DNA of 64,000 nt, from assembly GCA_041391225.1 (NCBI GenBank), contig JAWKOL010000003.1, positions 248,001 through 312,000 of the forward strand, given 5' to 3'. Origin of the DNA: RI-153 sp041391225 (lineage in GTDB: Bacteria; Chloroflexota; Anaerolineae; Caldilineales; Caldilineaceae). The notes under the pieces are model-generated. The model was not told the DNA's origin. It was given only the letters and a program-made list of their open reading frames with translations, and searched no databases. The position numbers were made by a program, and so were the translations under genes. Shown piece after piece: positions 1 to 9,582 of the stretch; position 1 is the first letter of the stretch; each line of letters opens with the position of its first letter.

Positions 1-1074
1 CGCCAGCTCCTGGTTGCGCCCGCCATGACCGTGCTGCCCGCCCAGTGTCACCGTCGTCTCCCCGCCGAGGACAATACAGGCGGAAACGCGGCCGATCGGC
101 CGTCCACTGTGGCGGACTTCCTTGCCCAGCGCCACCAGCACTTTGGCGACTTCGGCGGCTTCGCCTTCACGTAAGTGGAAGGCAGCGTGTTGTATCTAGC
201 GGCAGCCTGGGTCAACGCCGCCTGCGCCGCCAGATCGTTGTCGGCGACGACGGTCTGCACGTCTGAGCGAAGAGCGAATCGCCGGGCTTGGGCGTGTCCG
301 CGATGTCATGCGGCAACCCAGCGCGCAGGCGGGCCGTCACCGCGGCGGACAATTGACCGGCTAGATCGTACTTTTCCACCAGCGCCCAGGCGTCGGCCCA
401 GGTGCTGCTGTCGGGGACGGTGGGTCCGCTGGCGATGACGTCGAGCGGGCTGCCGATCGCGTCGCTGAGGACGAGTGTGATCAGCGTGGCCGGGGCGACG
501 GCGCGCGCCAGCACGCCCGCCTTTCACCGCGCTGCAATGCTTGCGCAGGGTGTTGATCTCATTGATCGGCGCGCCACAGGCCAGCAACGCCTTGCTCAAC
601 CCCTGCTTGTCGGCCAACGTCAGCCCATCTGCCGGGGAGACCAGCAGCGCCGATCCACCGCCCGAGCAGCGCGATAGCGAGATCGTCCTCGCCTGCATCA
701 TGTGGGCCAGATTCAGGATCGCCTGCCCGCTGCCACCCCCGCCGCATCGGGGACCGGGTGACTCCTTTCGCGCACGCTGTCGGTGGAAGCGCGCTGTGAT
801 CCTGTCTTCACCACCACGAGGCCGTCGCTGAGCACGTCGCCCAACACGTCCTCCACGGCCTGGGCGCTGAAGCGCCCGCCTTCCTACCCCAATCACGAGG
901 ACACCGATAACGCGCCAGATCGTAGCGCCTCCCCCCACCGTGGGGTATTGCCGTCACGGTGCAGCGCCTGCGCACCGCCTTGAACGGATCCACCGCGTCC
1001 AGCGCCGCCTGCAACACCGAAACGATCTCCTCGCGCCGTGCATCCGGCCTGAGGATCGAAGGATCGAAGGGCAT
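1..1074 (-). pseudogene. Glycerate 2-kinase (MOFRL family), frameshifted and truncated by the window edge
   Basis: Fragments in several minus-strand frames match the ATP-dependent glycerate 2-kinase family (TtuD/GckA type), which phosphorylates D-glycerate to 2-phosphoglycerate. The N-terminus at 1074 reads MPFDPSILRPDARREEIV. Around 540-680 a frame gives SGGGSALLVSPADG and NTLRKHCSAVKGGR. Around 400-510 comes LSDAIGSPLDVIASGPT, and at the window edge GGETTV...GGRNQELA, the hallmark of the C-terminal MOFRL domain. At least three frame changes are needed to join these pieces, so the gene is either decayed or carries consensus indels. The C-terminal end lies outside the window. Family assignment is secure; whether the gene works is not. 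Confidence 0.75.
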
Positions 1075-1119
1075 GGTTTGTCTCCTAGATTGTGCAGATA
1101 ATGCATGGATTGGGCGGAT

Positions 1120-2335
1120 TTAGGACATCTCCAGAATTTTAATGATCACGAAGGCACACGAAGCACCACGAAGAGGAAAAGAGAAGGACACTTTAGTTTC
1201 CGGTAAAAGTGGGTCATGCAGCACGTTTTTGGCGAACATGAGCGCTGCTGCCCTTGGGTAAATGGTGAGTGACCGAGTTCTTTTCTCGAAGTAGCGGCTC
1301 AACAGTGGTAAAGATTGGAAAATCAGCCTGTTGCAACACCCCTGCGTAACCGACCTGGGGTGCGTTTTGGCGAACGATCCCAGAAACCTGTCTGGAAGAG
1401 GTGGCAAGGTAGCGGCCAGATAGGTCAGCATATTCCCGGCAAAGAGAGCGAGTTCAGGTAGGCGAAAACAGCTCTCTTTGAAGAAGACAAAAGAACGATG
1501 GAGGCCGATCATCTGCTTGGCGGATAGCGGCGCCTGTTCAACCGGCCAGCGGTCGCGATACATCAGGTAAGGGATATCTGCCGCACAAGTCAGGTTGGTG
1601 GCCAGAAGTAAAGGCGTCTTGTAAGCCGGGTCGGTGTAAGCATAAATGGCAAAGGTCTTGTTGAGTGGGTCAACCTTTGTGTCGACGGGAACCTGTTGCC
1701 ACCAGATGGCGACCTGAATCGTGCGTCCGTCATGGACAAATTGCGTTTCGTGGTCGGGTGCGGTCGCCGCAATCTGCCGCTCTTTCCACCGACGAGGCAG
1801 TGGTCGCACCCGTTCACCATACTCAGGCCACCGCCCTCTGCCCTTGTACTCGGGTAGTTGGTTACGGCGAGCCGTGGCATTGTTCGCCAAACGAACAACA
1901 TAACGCTCTATGTCGGCCACATGCAGTTCACTGATCTCGAATTCGGCATCAACGACAATGACTTCATCGGCTTGGACCACAGCCTTCGCTGCCTTGAGCA
2001 GTTCAAGGCGAAAGTCTGCTTTGCCTACTTCCGGTTGACAGCGGACCAGACGCCGCAGCAGTGGAATCCGTTGCTTATCGACTTCACCAGACAGCGTCAT
2101 CACGCCCAGCACCACTGCCGGCAATGCTCTCTGTGCCAGACTGTGAAAGTGTTTGCCCATCCACCCGTGCAGTTTGGGGCGCCAGAAGCCGGTGATGTCT
2201 ACACCGAGCACACTGTATCCGGCGTAGCGTCTGGGACGCCACTGGTTCTGACTGGCGACATAGATCGCCCACTCGGTCAGCGAGTTCGTTCACCGTCCAA
2301 CTTCCTTGACGCAGTGCCGCCCAACTTCTGCGCAC
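1120..2335 (-). pseudogene. IS4-type DDE transposase, frameshifted
   Basis: The main frame (to 2211 and beyond) has a first Asp in VLGVDITGFWRP, a second in IVVDAEF, and a late YRDRWPVEQ motif with a Lys six residues on. That matches the Y-(2)-R-(3)-E-(6)-K signature of IS4-family transposases. A second frame upstream (to about 2335) reads RSWAALRQGSWTVNEL and joins after one frameshift near 2275 to LTEWAIYVASQNQWRP. The last ~30 residues are encoded by the dispersed 'cacgaaggcacacgaag' repeat, so the natural C-terminus has probably been replaced. I found no clear terminal inverted repeats or target duplication. Probably an inactive remnant. Confidence 0.75.
1139..1178. repeat. Half copy of dispersed repeat family D
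   Basis: The bases 'tgatcacgaaggcacacgaag' region is nearly the same as the left arm of the full hairpin at 43518-43581, including flanking 'ggacatct..agaattttaatgat'. It overlaps the 3' end of the transposase reading frame. Confidence 0.6.
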
Positions 2336-2457
2336 TGCTTCTTTCTTGATCCATTCATGTGCAGCATATCACCACTGCGCCTCGACTGCGTAGAAATGAG
2401 CCATTCATCATGACCCACATCATATGCGCCAATCAAGGGTTCGTCCCCACGAACACG

Positions 2458-2676
2458 ATGCTGCAAAACGCATACCTGCTGCGCTTCTGGCGCTCGTCTG
2501 CGCGCAACGACTGGCGCATCACCCTGATCCCCGTCGGCGAGGACAGCACCGAGCAGCATTTCGGCACCCTCGACGATCTCTACCGTCACCTGCAAGAAAG
2601 CTACACCAATCCCATTGAAGCGGGCGCTGATCCACGAAGACACACGAAGAGCCACGAAGGCAGAGGACGAGTTTGA
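2458..2676 (+). CDS. Small protein of unknown function, C-terminus replaced by a repeat
   Basis: The most coherent start is ATG 2458, giving MLQNAYLLRFWR followed by NDWRITLIPVGED and FGTLDDLYRHLQ. Upstream in-frame codons exist to 2359 but lie next to the transposase remnant. The composition (amphipathic, Trp/Arg and acidic residues) looks like a real soluble protein of ~65 residues. I have the impression of similar short proteins in other Chloroflexota but cannot name a family. The last ~18 codons (from about 2628) are read from the dispersed 'tgatccacgaagacacacgaag' repeat, so the native end is probably lost. No function is proposed. Confidence 0.45.
   Translation: MLQNAYLLRFWRSSARNDWRITLIPVGEDSTEQHFGTLDDLYRHLQESYTNPIEAGADPRRHTKSHEGRGRV
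2628..2666. repeat. Half copy of dispersed repeat family D
   Basis: 'tgatccacgaagacacacga' followed by 'agagccacgaaggcagagg' resembles the arms of the 43518-43581 hairpin. It forms the 3' end of the small gene at 2458. Confidence 0.55.
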
Positions 2677-2771
2677 TGAAGAACAGACGCGCGATGAAGT
2701 TGTTGCAGAATCGTATGGCCCTGATCGGGATCGTGCTGATCGTCCTGGCGTCGACGACGCCGATCGCGAAT

Positions 2772-2860
2772 GGGATAGAACGCGGATTGAGTGGATCGGC
2801 GCAGATTTTTTCTGGAATCCGCCTGGATCTGCCCAATCCGCTAAATCCGCGTTCTACCCC
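2772..2860. repeat. Palindromic repeat family A, copy 1
   Basis: Left arm 'gatagaacgcggattga' and right arm 'aatccgcgttctacccc' are imperfect inverted repeats around 'ttttttctggaatccgcc'. A second, better copy is at 5650-5747. The stretch 2677-2870 holds no convincing gene. Confidence 0.65.
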
Positions 2861-2870
2861 GTTTGCTTGA

Positions 2871-2903
2871 ACAAAAAGCCACCTCTCGTCGGAGAGGTGG
2901 CTT
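2871..2903 (-). terminator. Rho-independent terminator of the lipoprotein gene
   Basis: A perfect 12-bp stem (2876-2887 with 2892-2903; AAGCCACCTCTC on the plus strand) with a 4-nt loop is followed, reading on the minus strand, by TTTTTGT. It lies 33 bp after the stop of the 2936-5398 gene. Confidence 0.9.
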
Positions 2904-2935
2904 CGGGAATTCTTTGTCTGCGACGAGCCGATGAC

Positions 2936-5398
2936 TTATTCGAGATTGGCCGTCACGTTGACGTTGGCGCTGGTGAGCAGCGGTAGGATGTTCTGGCCGA
3001 GCAGTGCGCCGATGCCTTCGTCGCTGAGGATGCTGGCAAACTGCGCTGGCAAGAACGGACCGGCCACGTCCAGCGTGTTCTCCAGGGTGGCGGTGTCGTA
3101 GCTCAGGGTCATCAACGTGGTGTCGCCGCCCATGATTTCCATCATGTTGGGCGAACCCGCCAGCCGCACCTGATCAAACTGGCTGGACAGCACCATGTTG
3201 AGGTTGGCGGGCAGGTCCAACGGAGGAAGGCCAAGGGCTGCCAGCACTTCCACCGGGATGCCACCGGCTTCCACCAGTCGACCGTTCTCGTAGTTCAGCA
3301 CCAGTTGCACTACCGGCGGATCAAGGTCGCCCAGATCAGGGGCCTGCAACTGAATCTGCGTCACATCGAAGTCATCCGGCACCACCACGGCGGCTGCGCC
3401 CTGCGCCGGCGGCAAGCCGACCTGGAGGCCGATGTCGGTGGTCTGGAGCAGTTCCAACGCCGTGCCTAGCAGATCAGGCGATACGGCGACCAGCGCGCCC
3501 ACCACCTGCTGCACGGTGTCGAGGGCGTCCACGTTCCACGAAATCACGGGCAGCGCTTCACCGTTGACGGCGAGGTAGAGGCTGTTGCCCTGAATGTCGA
3601 GGTTCACCTGCTGGAGGTCGGCGGACTGCAACATGGCGATGGTTTCCGCCGGGAGCAGCGAGCCGAGGCCCAGATCCGCACCGAAGACCAACAGGCTGCC
3701 GTCCTGCTGGACGGTGAGCGGGATGTCGCTGAGGCGGGTGGCGGGCGCTTCGCCGCCGTTGAGACCGACGACGATGTTGAGGTTCTGCGCCGTGATCAGC
3801 GGCAGGTACTGGCCGACGGTGTCGCCGAGACTGCTGTCGCCGGTCAACGCGCCGACGAGGGAGAGCAGGCTACCCAGCGATTCTTCGGTGTAGGTCAGCG
3901 CCAGCAGCGTGGACTCGTCACCGCGGATCACCAGGGCGTTGCCGCTACTGACGATCTGCAATTGGCTGACTCCCAGGCTATTGACGATGTTCACAATGTC
4001 GGCGGGCAGTTCGGGGATGGCGATGCCAAGTCCACCCAGGGTGGAGACAGGCAAACCGGCCACCGACTGCAACTGTCCATTCTGCAACACTGCGCCGATC
4101 TGGATGTCCGGCTCAGGCAGGCTGGCGATATCGGGCACCGACGCGTCCACGGTCACCGGTTCCGCCGAAGTGGCGGGATCGACGGCGATGGTCAGGCCCA
4201 GCGGGCTTTCGGAGAGCAGTCCTTGCACCAGGGGCAGGACACTGCCGATCATGTCGGCGGGCAGGCCCAGGGTGGGGGCCAGGTCGCCGATCAGGGCCAG
4301 CGTTTGCGGGCTCCAGGTGATCACCGGCAGCGCTTCGCCGTTGACGGCCAGGATCAGGTTGTCCTGGGCGACGTTGACAAAGAGTTGCTCCACGCCGGCG
4401 CTTTGCAGATTGCCCACGAGATCCGCGCCTACGTTGGTCACAGGAATGCCGTAGGCGCTCAGGCTGCCGTCGGCCTGCAATTGCAGCGGCACCGCAGAAA
4501 GCGTGATGCCGCCCACCGGCTCGCCGGTGAACGAGACCGCCACGCCGATGTCCGCGCCTTCGAGTTGCGGGCCAAGGTCGGCCAGGGTGCTTTCCAGCGG
4601 GGTACCAGCCACGAACGGCTGCGCCAGCCCCAGCGCGCGCCCCAGGCTTTCACCGTTGTAGGCGAGGCTGGGCAGCGGCTGGCCGTTCAACCCGAGTTGG
4701 ATACCCGTAGGTGTGGTGTTGATGGTCACCTGCTCGGCGTTGATCGACTGCAAGATCTGCAAGACATTGGCCGGCAGCGCAAAGGCAACGCCCAGATCCG
4801 AGAGTGGCGTACCCGCAATGGAAGCGCCGCCCGACTGATCAAAGGCGAGGCCGTTGATGGCAATCGGCCCGATGGTGGTGGCGACATTCCCACCGCCACT
4901 GACCGTCTCCTCACCGCGCCAGCGGGGGATGTCCAACGCAGTTGCGCCGGAAGCCAGCGGCAATTTCAGGTTGACGCCCAAACCGATCCGCCGCGCCCAG
5001 GGCAGCGCCGAAGCAGCCGTGTCACCCGGTACGCCGAAACTGTCGAGCGCACCGCTACGCAGGACGCCCAGCAACGTGTCGACGGACTGGTCGTCCCAGG
5101 CGATGTAGGGTAGCGCCTGACCGTTCTGGTAGAGGAAGATCCCGTTGTAGCCGATGCGGACCCCCAGTTCCTGGACGTTGGCGGCTTGCAGTTGAGCGAT
5201 GAGCGAAGGCTGAAGTCCAATGTACCCGAGGTTGAAGCCGAGCACCGAGGCGTTGCCCTGTGCGTCGAGCGATACGGGTATCGACGGGAGATTGAACCAG
5301 GTGGAGCCTTGCCCGTTGCTGCCGCTGCATGCCGTCAGCACCAGACTGGCGATCAACACGACCACTACAGTGCGGAGAGTACCCTGTTTAGCCTGCAC
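2936..5398 (-). CDS. Large secreted lipoprotein built of six tandem modules
   Basis: 820 residues starting at GTG 5398, with AAAGGAGA about 6 nt upstream. Residues 1-23 form a lipoprotein signal peptide: Arg-10, a hydrophobic core VVVVLIASLVL, then lipobox LTAC with Cys-24. The mature protein repeats a ~60-residue core roughly every 130 residues, six times. The core has the form 'LP..hh..Lqs..v.Qh....n.h.l..NG.pLP.hsw....l', seen as NGQALPYIAW, NGQPLPSLAY, NGEALPVITW, GDESTLLALTY, NGEALPVISW and GGDTTLMTLSY. It has no Cys apart from the lipid-attached one and no catalytic motif that I recognise. It is probably anchored on the outer face of the membrane. A strong terminator follows. I do not recognise a named family; a structural or ligand-binding surface role is only inference. 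Confidence 0.85.
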   Translation of the reverse strand: MQAKQGTLRTVVVVLIASLVLTACSGSNGQGSTWFNLPSIPVSLDAQGNASVLGFNLGYIGLQPSLIAQLQAANVQELGVRIGYNGIFLYQNGQALPYIAWDDQSVDTLLGVLRSGALDSFGVPGDTAASALPWARRIGLGVNLKLPLASGATALDIPRWRGEETVSGGGNVATTIGPIAINGLAFDQSGGASIAGTPLSDLGVAFALPANVLQILQSINAEQVTINTTPTGIQLGLNGQPLPSLAYNGESLGRALGLAQPFVAGTPLESTLADLGPQLEGADIGVAVSFTGEPVGGITLSAVPLQLQADGSLSAYGIPVTNVGADLVGNLQSAGVEQLFVNVAQDNLILAVNGEALPVITWSPQTLALIGDLAPTLGLPADMIGSVLPLVQGLLSESPLGLTIAVDPATSAEPVTVDASVPDIASLPEPDIQIGAVLQNGQLQSVAGLPVSTLGGLGIAIPELPADIVNIVNSLGVSQLQIVSSGNALVIRGDESTLLALTYTEESLGSLLSLVGALTGDSSLGDTVGQYLPLITAQNLNIVVGLNGGEAPATRLSDIPLTVQQDGSLLVFGADLGLGSLLPAETIAMLQSADLQQVNLDIQGNSLYLAVNGEALPVISWNVDALDTVQQVVGALVAVSPDLLGTALELLQTTDIGLQVGLPPAQGAAAVVVPDDFDVTQIQLQAPDLGDLDPPVVQLVLNYENGRLVEAGGIPVEVLAALGLPPLDLPANLNMVLSSQFDQVRLAGSPNMMEIMGGDTTLMTLSYDTATLENTLDVAGPFLPAQFASILSDEGIGALLGQNILPLLTSANVNVTANLE

Positions 5399-5649
5399 GT
5401 GCAGTCTCCTTTGCGCGTTGAATCGTCGGATATGGTGGAAAATAAGAAGTTCTTCTGATTGGGGGATGCTACGCGACCGAATGAATTTCCCTGAAATTCA
5501 CAGCAGCACAGCGGTGCTTTCATACAAAGCATAGACCTGGTGCTGCGCACTGTAATTTCAGGAAGACCAAGAAGTCACGTAGATCGCGGATATGATACAA
5601 CAATTCTCCTGGGGATACAAACAAACTTAAGTCTACAGGGATAGTACGG

Positions 5650-5747
5650 GGAATAGAGCGCGGATTGGGCGGATTGAGCGGATTGAAGCGGATATTCCAG
5701 AAAAATCCGCCTCGATCCGCCCAATCCGCTTCATCCGCGTTCTATCC
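5650..5747. repeat. Palindromic repeat family A, copy 2
   Basis: 'gaatagagcgcggattgggc' and internal 'cggattgagcggattgaagcgga' oppose 'tccgcctcgatccgccca' and 'atccgcttcatccgcgttct'. This makes a ~98-bp near-palindrome. It overlaps the 3' end of the MurE-like gene by about 17 bp. The rest of 5399-5649 shows no gene. Confidence 0.75.
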
Positions 5748-7293
5748 TGCGCTGCAACGCATCCAACATCGCATCCTGATCGCTCCAGGGATACTCGATC
5801 TCCCCGAAACACATGCTGCGTTCGTGGCCTTTGCCGAAGGACGCCACCACGTCGCCAGGACGGGCCATGTCGATCCCCTGGCGGATGGCCTCGGTGCGGT
5901 CGGGGACGATGCGGTAGGCGTCAGGCGGGGCGAATTCCTCCACGCCGGCGGCGATTTCGGCGTTGATGGCATCGAGATCTTCGGTGCGCGGGTCTTCGGC
6001 GGTGACGATGGTGTAGTCGGCGAGGCGACCGCTGACGCGTCCCATCAAGCGACGTTTGGCCCTGTCGCGCAGACCGGCGCTGCCGAAGATCGCGATCAGC
6101 CGTCCACCCTCACCTACCAGCGGACGTAGCGTGTGCAGCGCCCGTTGCAGGCTCACCGGCGAGTGGGCGAAGTCCACCACAGCCAGGAATTCCTGTCCGC
6201 TGTTCATGCGCTGCATCCGCCCAAGGACACCGGGCAGCGCGGCCACACCCGCTTGCACGACGCCGGGCGCGATCCCCAAAGCCAGCGTCGCCGCTGCCGC
6301 GCAAAGAATGTTGGCCACGTTGAATTCACCGATCATCTGCGTTTGCATGGGAATCACGCCGCCCCACCAGTGCAGATCGAAGCGGGTGACATCAGGATCG
6401 TAGGTGATGGCGTCGGCGTAGACATCGACGTCGGTTTGCTGCGTGCTGTAGCGGAGAATACGCACCACTGCACCAGGATTGGCCGTGGTCTCCTCGGCGA
6501 GAACGTCTTGCAGCATGGCGTAGCTGCCCTCGTCGTCCGCGTTGAGGACGGCTACACGCGGCACTCCCGATTTGGGATCAGATCGGTAGAGCGCCCGAAA
6601 GAGCAGCGCCTTCGCCGCCTGGTACGCCTCAAATGTGCCGTGAATGTCCAGATGTTCGTGGGTGATGTTGGTGATGGCGGCCACGTCATAGTCGACGGCG
6701 GCCACGCGCTTTTGGTCAAGACCGAAGCTGGTGCTTTCCACGATGGCGTAACGACAACCAGAATCGCGCATCTGGGCCAGGTAACGTTGCACGTCGGGCG
6801 CTTCGGGCGTGGTGACGTGGAAGCCGGTGTCCTGCTCCACGCCGCCGATGCGCGCCCCAATGGTGGTGATCACGCCGGTGTCGCCGTTGTGGGCCGCGGC
6901 CAGGATCGATTCGATCAACGTGCAGGTCGTCGTCTTGCCGTCGGTGCCGGTGACGCCGATGACGGTCATGTCGCGGGATGGGAATCCTTGCAGCGCCGCG
7001 TTGAGCCGCGCCAGCGCCTCACGTCCGTCTGTTGCCTGCACATACACCACTGAGGACGGTATCACGATCCCCAGCGCCGCCAACTCATCCGGAGAGCGCG
7101 TCCCCACGACCGCTACAGCGCCTGACGCAATCGCAGCGGGGAAGAAGCGGTGTCCGTCTACGCGCAGACCCTGCACCGCCACAAAGATCGATCCTGGCGT
7201 CACCTGCCGGTTGTCGGCGATCACCTGCGTGATTTCTGAATCGACGGTCGGAGTGTCGAAGCCGCTTAGTTTGAGGAGTCTAGACAGGCGCAT
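5731..7293 (-). CDS. murE: MurE-like UDP-N-acetylmuramyl-tripeptide synthetase
   Basis: About 520 residues. Start ATG 7293 is preferred (MRLSRLLKLSGFD, with GGA upstream) over an in-frame ATG at 7338. The N-terminal substrate domain has DNRQVTPGSIFVAVQG. The Mur-ligase ATP loop GVTGTDGKTTT is at residues 113-123, the UMAG-binding HVTTPEAPDV near 155, and the C-terminal domain has KGHERSM. Mur ligases add the third amino acid to UDP-MurNAc-L-Ala-D-Glu in the cytoplasm. The position that reads DNPR in diaminopimelate-adding MurE reads EDPRTED here, so the amino-acid substrate cannot be assigned and a MurE paralogue with another role is possible. It stands alone, away from a dcw cluster. Confidence 0.8.
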   Translation of the reverse strand: MRLSRLLKLSGFDTPTVDSEITQVIADNRQVTPGSIFVAVQGLRVDGHRFFPAAIASGAVAVVGTRSPDELAALGIVIPSSVVYVQATDGREALARLNAALQGFPSRDMTVIGVTGTDGKTTTCTLIESILAAAHNGDTGVITTIGARIGGVEQDTGFHVTTPEAPDVQRYLAQMRDSGCRYAIVESTSFGLDQKRVAAVDYDVAAITNITHEHLDIHGTFEAYQAAKALLFRALYRSDPKSGVPRVAVLNADDEGSYAMLQDVLAEETTANPGAVVRILRYSTQQTDVDVYADAITYDPDVTRFDLHWWGGVIPMQTQMIGEFNVANILCAAAATLALGIAPGVVQAGVAALPGVLGRMQRMNSGQEFLAVVDFAHSPVSLQRALHTLRPLVGEGGRLIAIFGSAGLRDRAKRRLMGRVSGRLADYTIVTAEDPRTEDLDAINAEIAAGVEEFAPPDAYRIVPDRTEAIRQGIDMARPGDVVASFGKGHERSMCFGEIEYPWSDQDAMLDALQRRIERG

Positions 7294-7352
7294 GGTTGAT
7301 CCAAGAAGATTGATGAAAGACGATAATCTTTCGTTCATCGGCCAAGACTAGC

Positions 7353-7417
7353 GCCGGTTGAGCCTGTCGGAGCCCAGCGGGTCTACCCGTTCCTTGGCTT
7401 CGACAGGCTCAACCGGC
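7353..7417. repeat. 17-bp inverted repeat hairpin
   Basis: GCCGGTTGAGCCTGTCG (7353-7369) is perfectly inverted at 7401-7417 across a 31-nt loop. No T-run adjoins it, so it looks like a dispersed palindrome rather than a terminator. It sits in the 7294-7609 gap, which holds no gene. Confidence 0.8.
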
Positions 7418-7500
7418 GTCACTAGCGAGACGCTGAAAAGTTCCGAAAGACAGACGTCGAGTGAGGCGTCACGGTGAAGGAGATCGCGTGCGCACAATGC

Positions 7501-7553
7501 CAGGCACGGGCCACGTAATTTTGGTCAGAGCGAAATCGTTTGGCCCGTGCCTG
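7501..7553. repeat. 13-bp inverted repeat downstream of the BNR protein gene
   Basis: CAGGCACGGGCCA (7501-7513) pairs with TGGCCCGTGCCTG (7541-7553). It lies after the stop of the minus-strand gene at 7610, but no T-run follows, so a termination role is uncertain. Confidence 0.7.
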
Positions 7554-7609
7554 CACTGTGGCGAAAGAGACACCAGCATCGCATCATCCCCATCATCGCA
7601 TCATCGCCT

Positions 7610-9205
7610 CTAAATCTCCCCCGGCCGCGCACCAGCGCCAACCGCGATCAGGATCACCACAAAGAAGACGATCCCGCGCCGACCCAGGTGGGCGGCAGTT
7701 GAGTGACGTTTCGCGCGCCACTTCCAGCGGCGTCGGGGTGGGCGTTTCTGTGGGGGTGGGGGTTGGGGTGGGCGGCTCGGGCGTCGGCGTGATTGTCGGC
7801 GTGGCTGTTTCGGTTGGCGTAGGAGACGGCGTCTCCGTCGGCGTCAGGGACGGCGTTTCTGTAGGCGTTTCGGTCGGCGTCGGTGTGGCCGTGGGCGCGA
7901 GCGGATCAGGCGTCGGCGTGTCGGTAGGTGTGGCCGTCTCCGTGGGCGTGGCCGTAGGCAACGGCGTCTCCGTCGGCGTGGCGGTGTCGGTGGGTGTGGC
8001 CGTTGCCGTCGGGGTCTCTGTCGGCGTCGGCGTTTCGGTGGGTGTGGCCGTCGGCGTTGGTGTGGGGTCTCCGTAGGCGTGGGCGAAGGCGTCGGTGTGA
8101 TTGGACGGTGTGGGCGTAGGCGTGGGAGGAGGCGGCACCAGCGCCGGGATCAGCATATCCAATTCGTCGATGGCGTCGAAGGTGAAGCCGCCGTCGATGC
8201 TGCGCACGACCCAGCGGTCTGCTGTCCCCGCGTAGATGACGCCTGGGGTATCCGCGGCGGGGGTGAGTTTGTAGACTTCGCCGACGTACGCCTGATCGTT
8301 CAACGTGGCCTGCGTCCATGCGACATCGAGCCGTTCCCAGATGCCCTGGTTGGTCCCCAGCACCAGGCGATAGCCAGCAGCGGCGATGTCGAAGATCTGT
8401 ACCCCACCCGGCAGCGCCGTGTCGCGTTCCCAGGTTTGACCGTCGGCGCTGCTGTAGAGGCCATTGGCGAAGGTGCCGACGTAGAGCCTGTCCTCGAAGA
8501 CGTCGATGCCGCGCACAATCGCGGCGCCGGCGGGGATGCTCGTCACCTGCTCCCACACAGTTGCCCCCGCTGTCAGGCGGAAAAGAGCCGAGCGTGCGTC
8601 CCTGCGTAGAGCACACCGTCCAGGTCACCGAGCGCGCACACGCAGCGGCGCGTCGCCGGTAAGGCCGCCGGAGAGGACAGTCCACGTGTTTCCGCGGTCA
8701 CGCTGCGCAGGACACCGTCGAAGCGTGTCCCCGCGTAGAAGACAGTCTGCCCGTTCTCGACGCGGGCAAACAGACGGCCCACGGCGCTGTTGGGGCTGAG
8801 CACCGTGGACAACGACGGCTGGAGCCGCCAGTTCTGCCCGCCATTCTCGCTGACGTAGAGCGCGCCGAAGCCGCCGTCCGCGGCCAGGGCGAAGTTGCCG
8901 TTTTGCGGGTCGAAGAGCAGGGCGGCGATGCTGGCGTTGGCGGGCAGCGGCGCGTCGGCGGTGGTCCACGTGCGGCCGGCGTCGGTGCTGCGGTAGATAG
9001 CGGCAGGCGACGGCGAATTCAGCGTCCCTGCCAGCACCAGTGTCGGGTCATCGGGAGCGACGGCCAGCCCCAGCACAGCATTCGGGCTGGGCGGCGTGGG
9101 CGCTTGTGCTGCCAGTCCGCGCGGCAACAGCATGAAGGCCAATACCCCCAATGCAATCCACGTATACCACACCGTCCTCGCGAACGGTGAGCGTCCAATC
9201 GGCAT
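7610..9205 (-). CDS. Secreted BNR/beta-propeller-like protein with Pro-Thr stalk and C-terminal membrane anchor (frameshifted)
   Basis: Start ATG 9205 has GAGGAG upstream and encodes a signal peptide (VWYTWIALGVLAFMLLPRGLAAQ). Next come BNR/Asp-box type repeats: IYRSTDAGRTW, LYVSENGGQNW, LYSSADGQTWERD and VRSIDGGFTF. A ~110-residue stalk of TPTPTET repeats follows, encoded at about 7720-8140. After one more frame change near 7660 a single transmembrane helix IVFFVVILIAVGAG ends ARPGEI, with its stop at 7610-7612. Three frame changes (about 8690, 8580 and 7660) are needed. Since the repaired end is a plausible membrane anchor, I read these as indel errors. Likely an extracellular, membrane-tethered propeller of unknown ligand. 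Confidence 0.7.
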
Positions 9206-9456
9206 GAATGTCTCCTCAGCGAGGACAATGACAAAGTGAAGGGGTGGCAAGGTAAGGGGGTGATCGTGTTGCGCTGGTGATAGGATGATACGGATCACCT
9301 GCACACTTGCCACCTGCAAACCTGCCACTTGCACACTTCAAACGTCTTGGATTATACGATAGCTCCACCAAAGCGCCAAGAAGATCGAGGAAAATCAAAA
9401 ACTCACCAGGGCGAGCAGTGTCTGGCGCTGCGGGTGGCGTCCATTCAAGATTCAGG

Positions 9457-9496
9457 CAAAACAAAACCCGCCAGGTTTTCTGAAACCTGGCGGGTT
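9457..9496 (-). terminator. Terminator of the minus-strand nuo operon
   Basis: A 14-bp perfect stem (9465-9478 with 9483-9496, loop 4 nt) is followed on the minus strand by TTTTGTTTTG. It lies 87 bp after the nuoN stop. The rest of 9206-9582 has no gene, only a short 'acacgcactacgcac' motif at about 9563 that recurs at 27732. Confidence 0.85.
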
Positions 9497-9582
9497 GTAC
9501 CTCTCTCGATTTTTCAGTGCTGTACCCAAAATCGTTCCAATCAAGCATTCACCTACTCAATCAGTACACGCACTACGCACTA

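Noticed and set aside
7540..8076. Plus-strand reading frame rich in GVGVSVGVAV repeats
   Set aside because: It is the antisense of the Thr/Pro-rich stalk of the minus-strand BNR protein; the repeats arise from the codon pattern.
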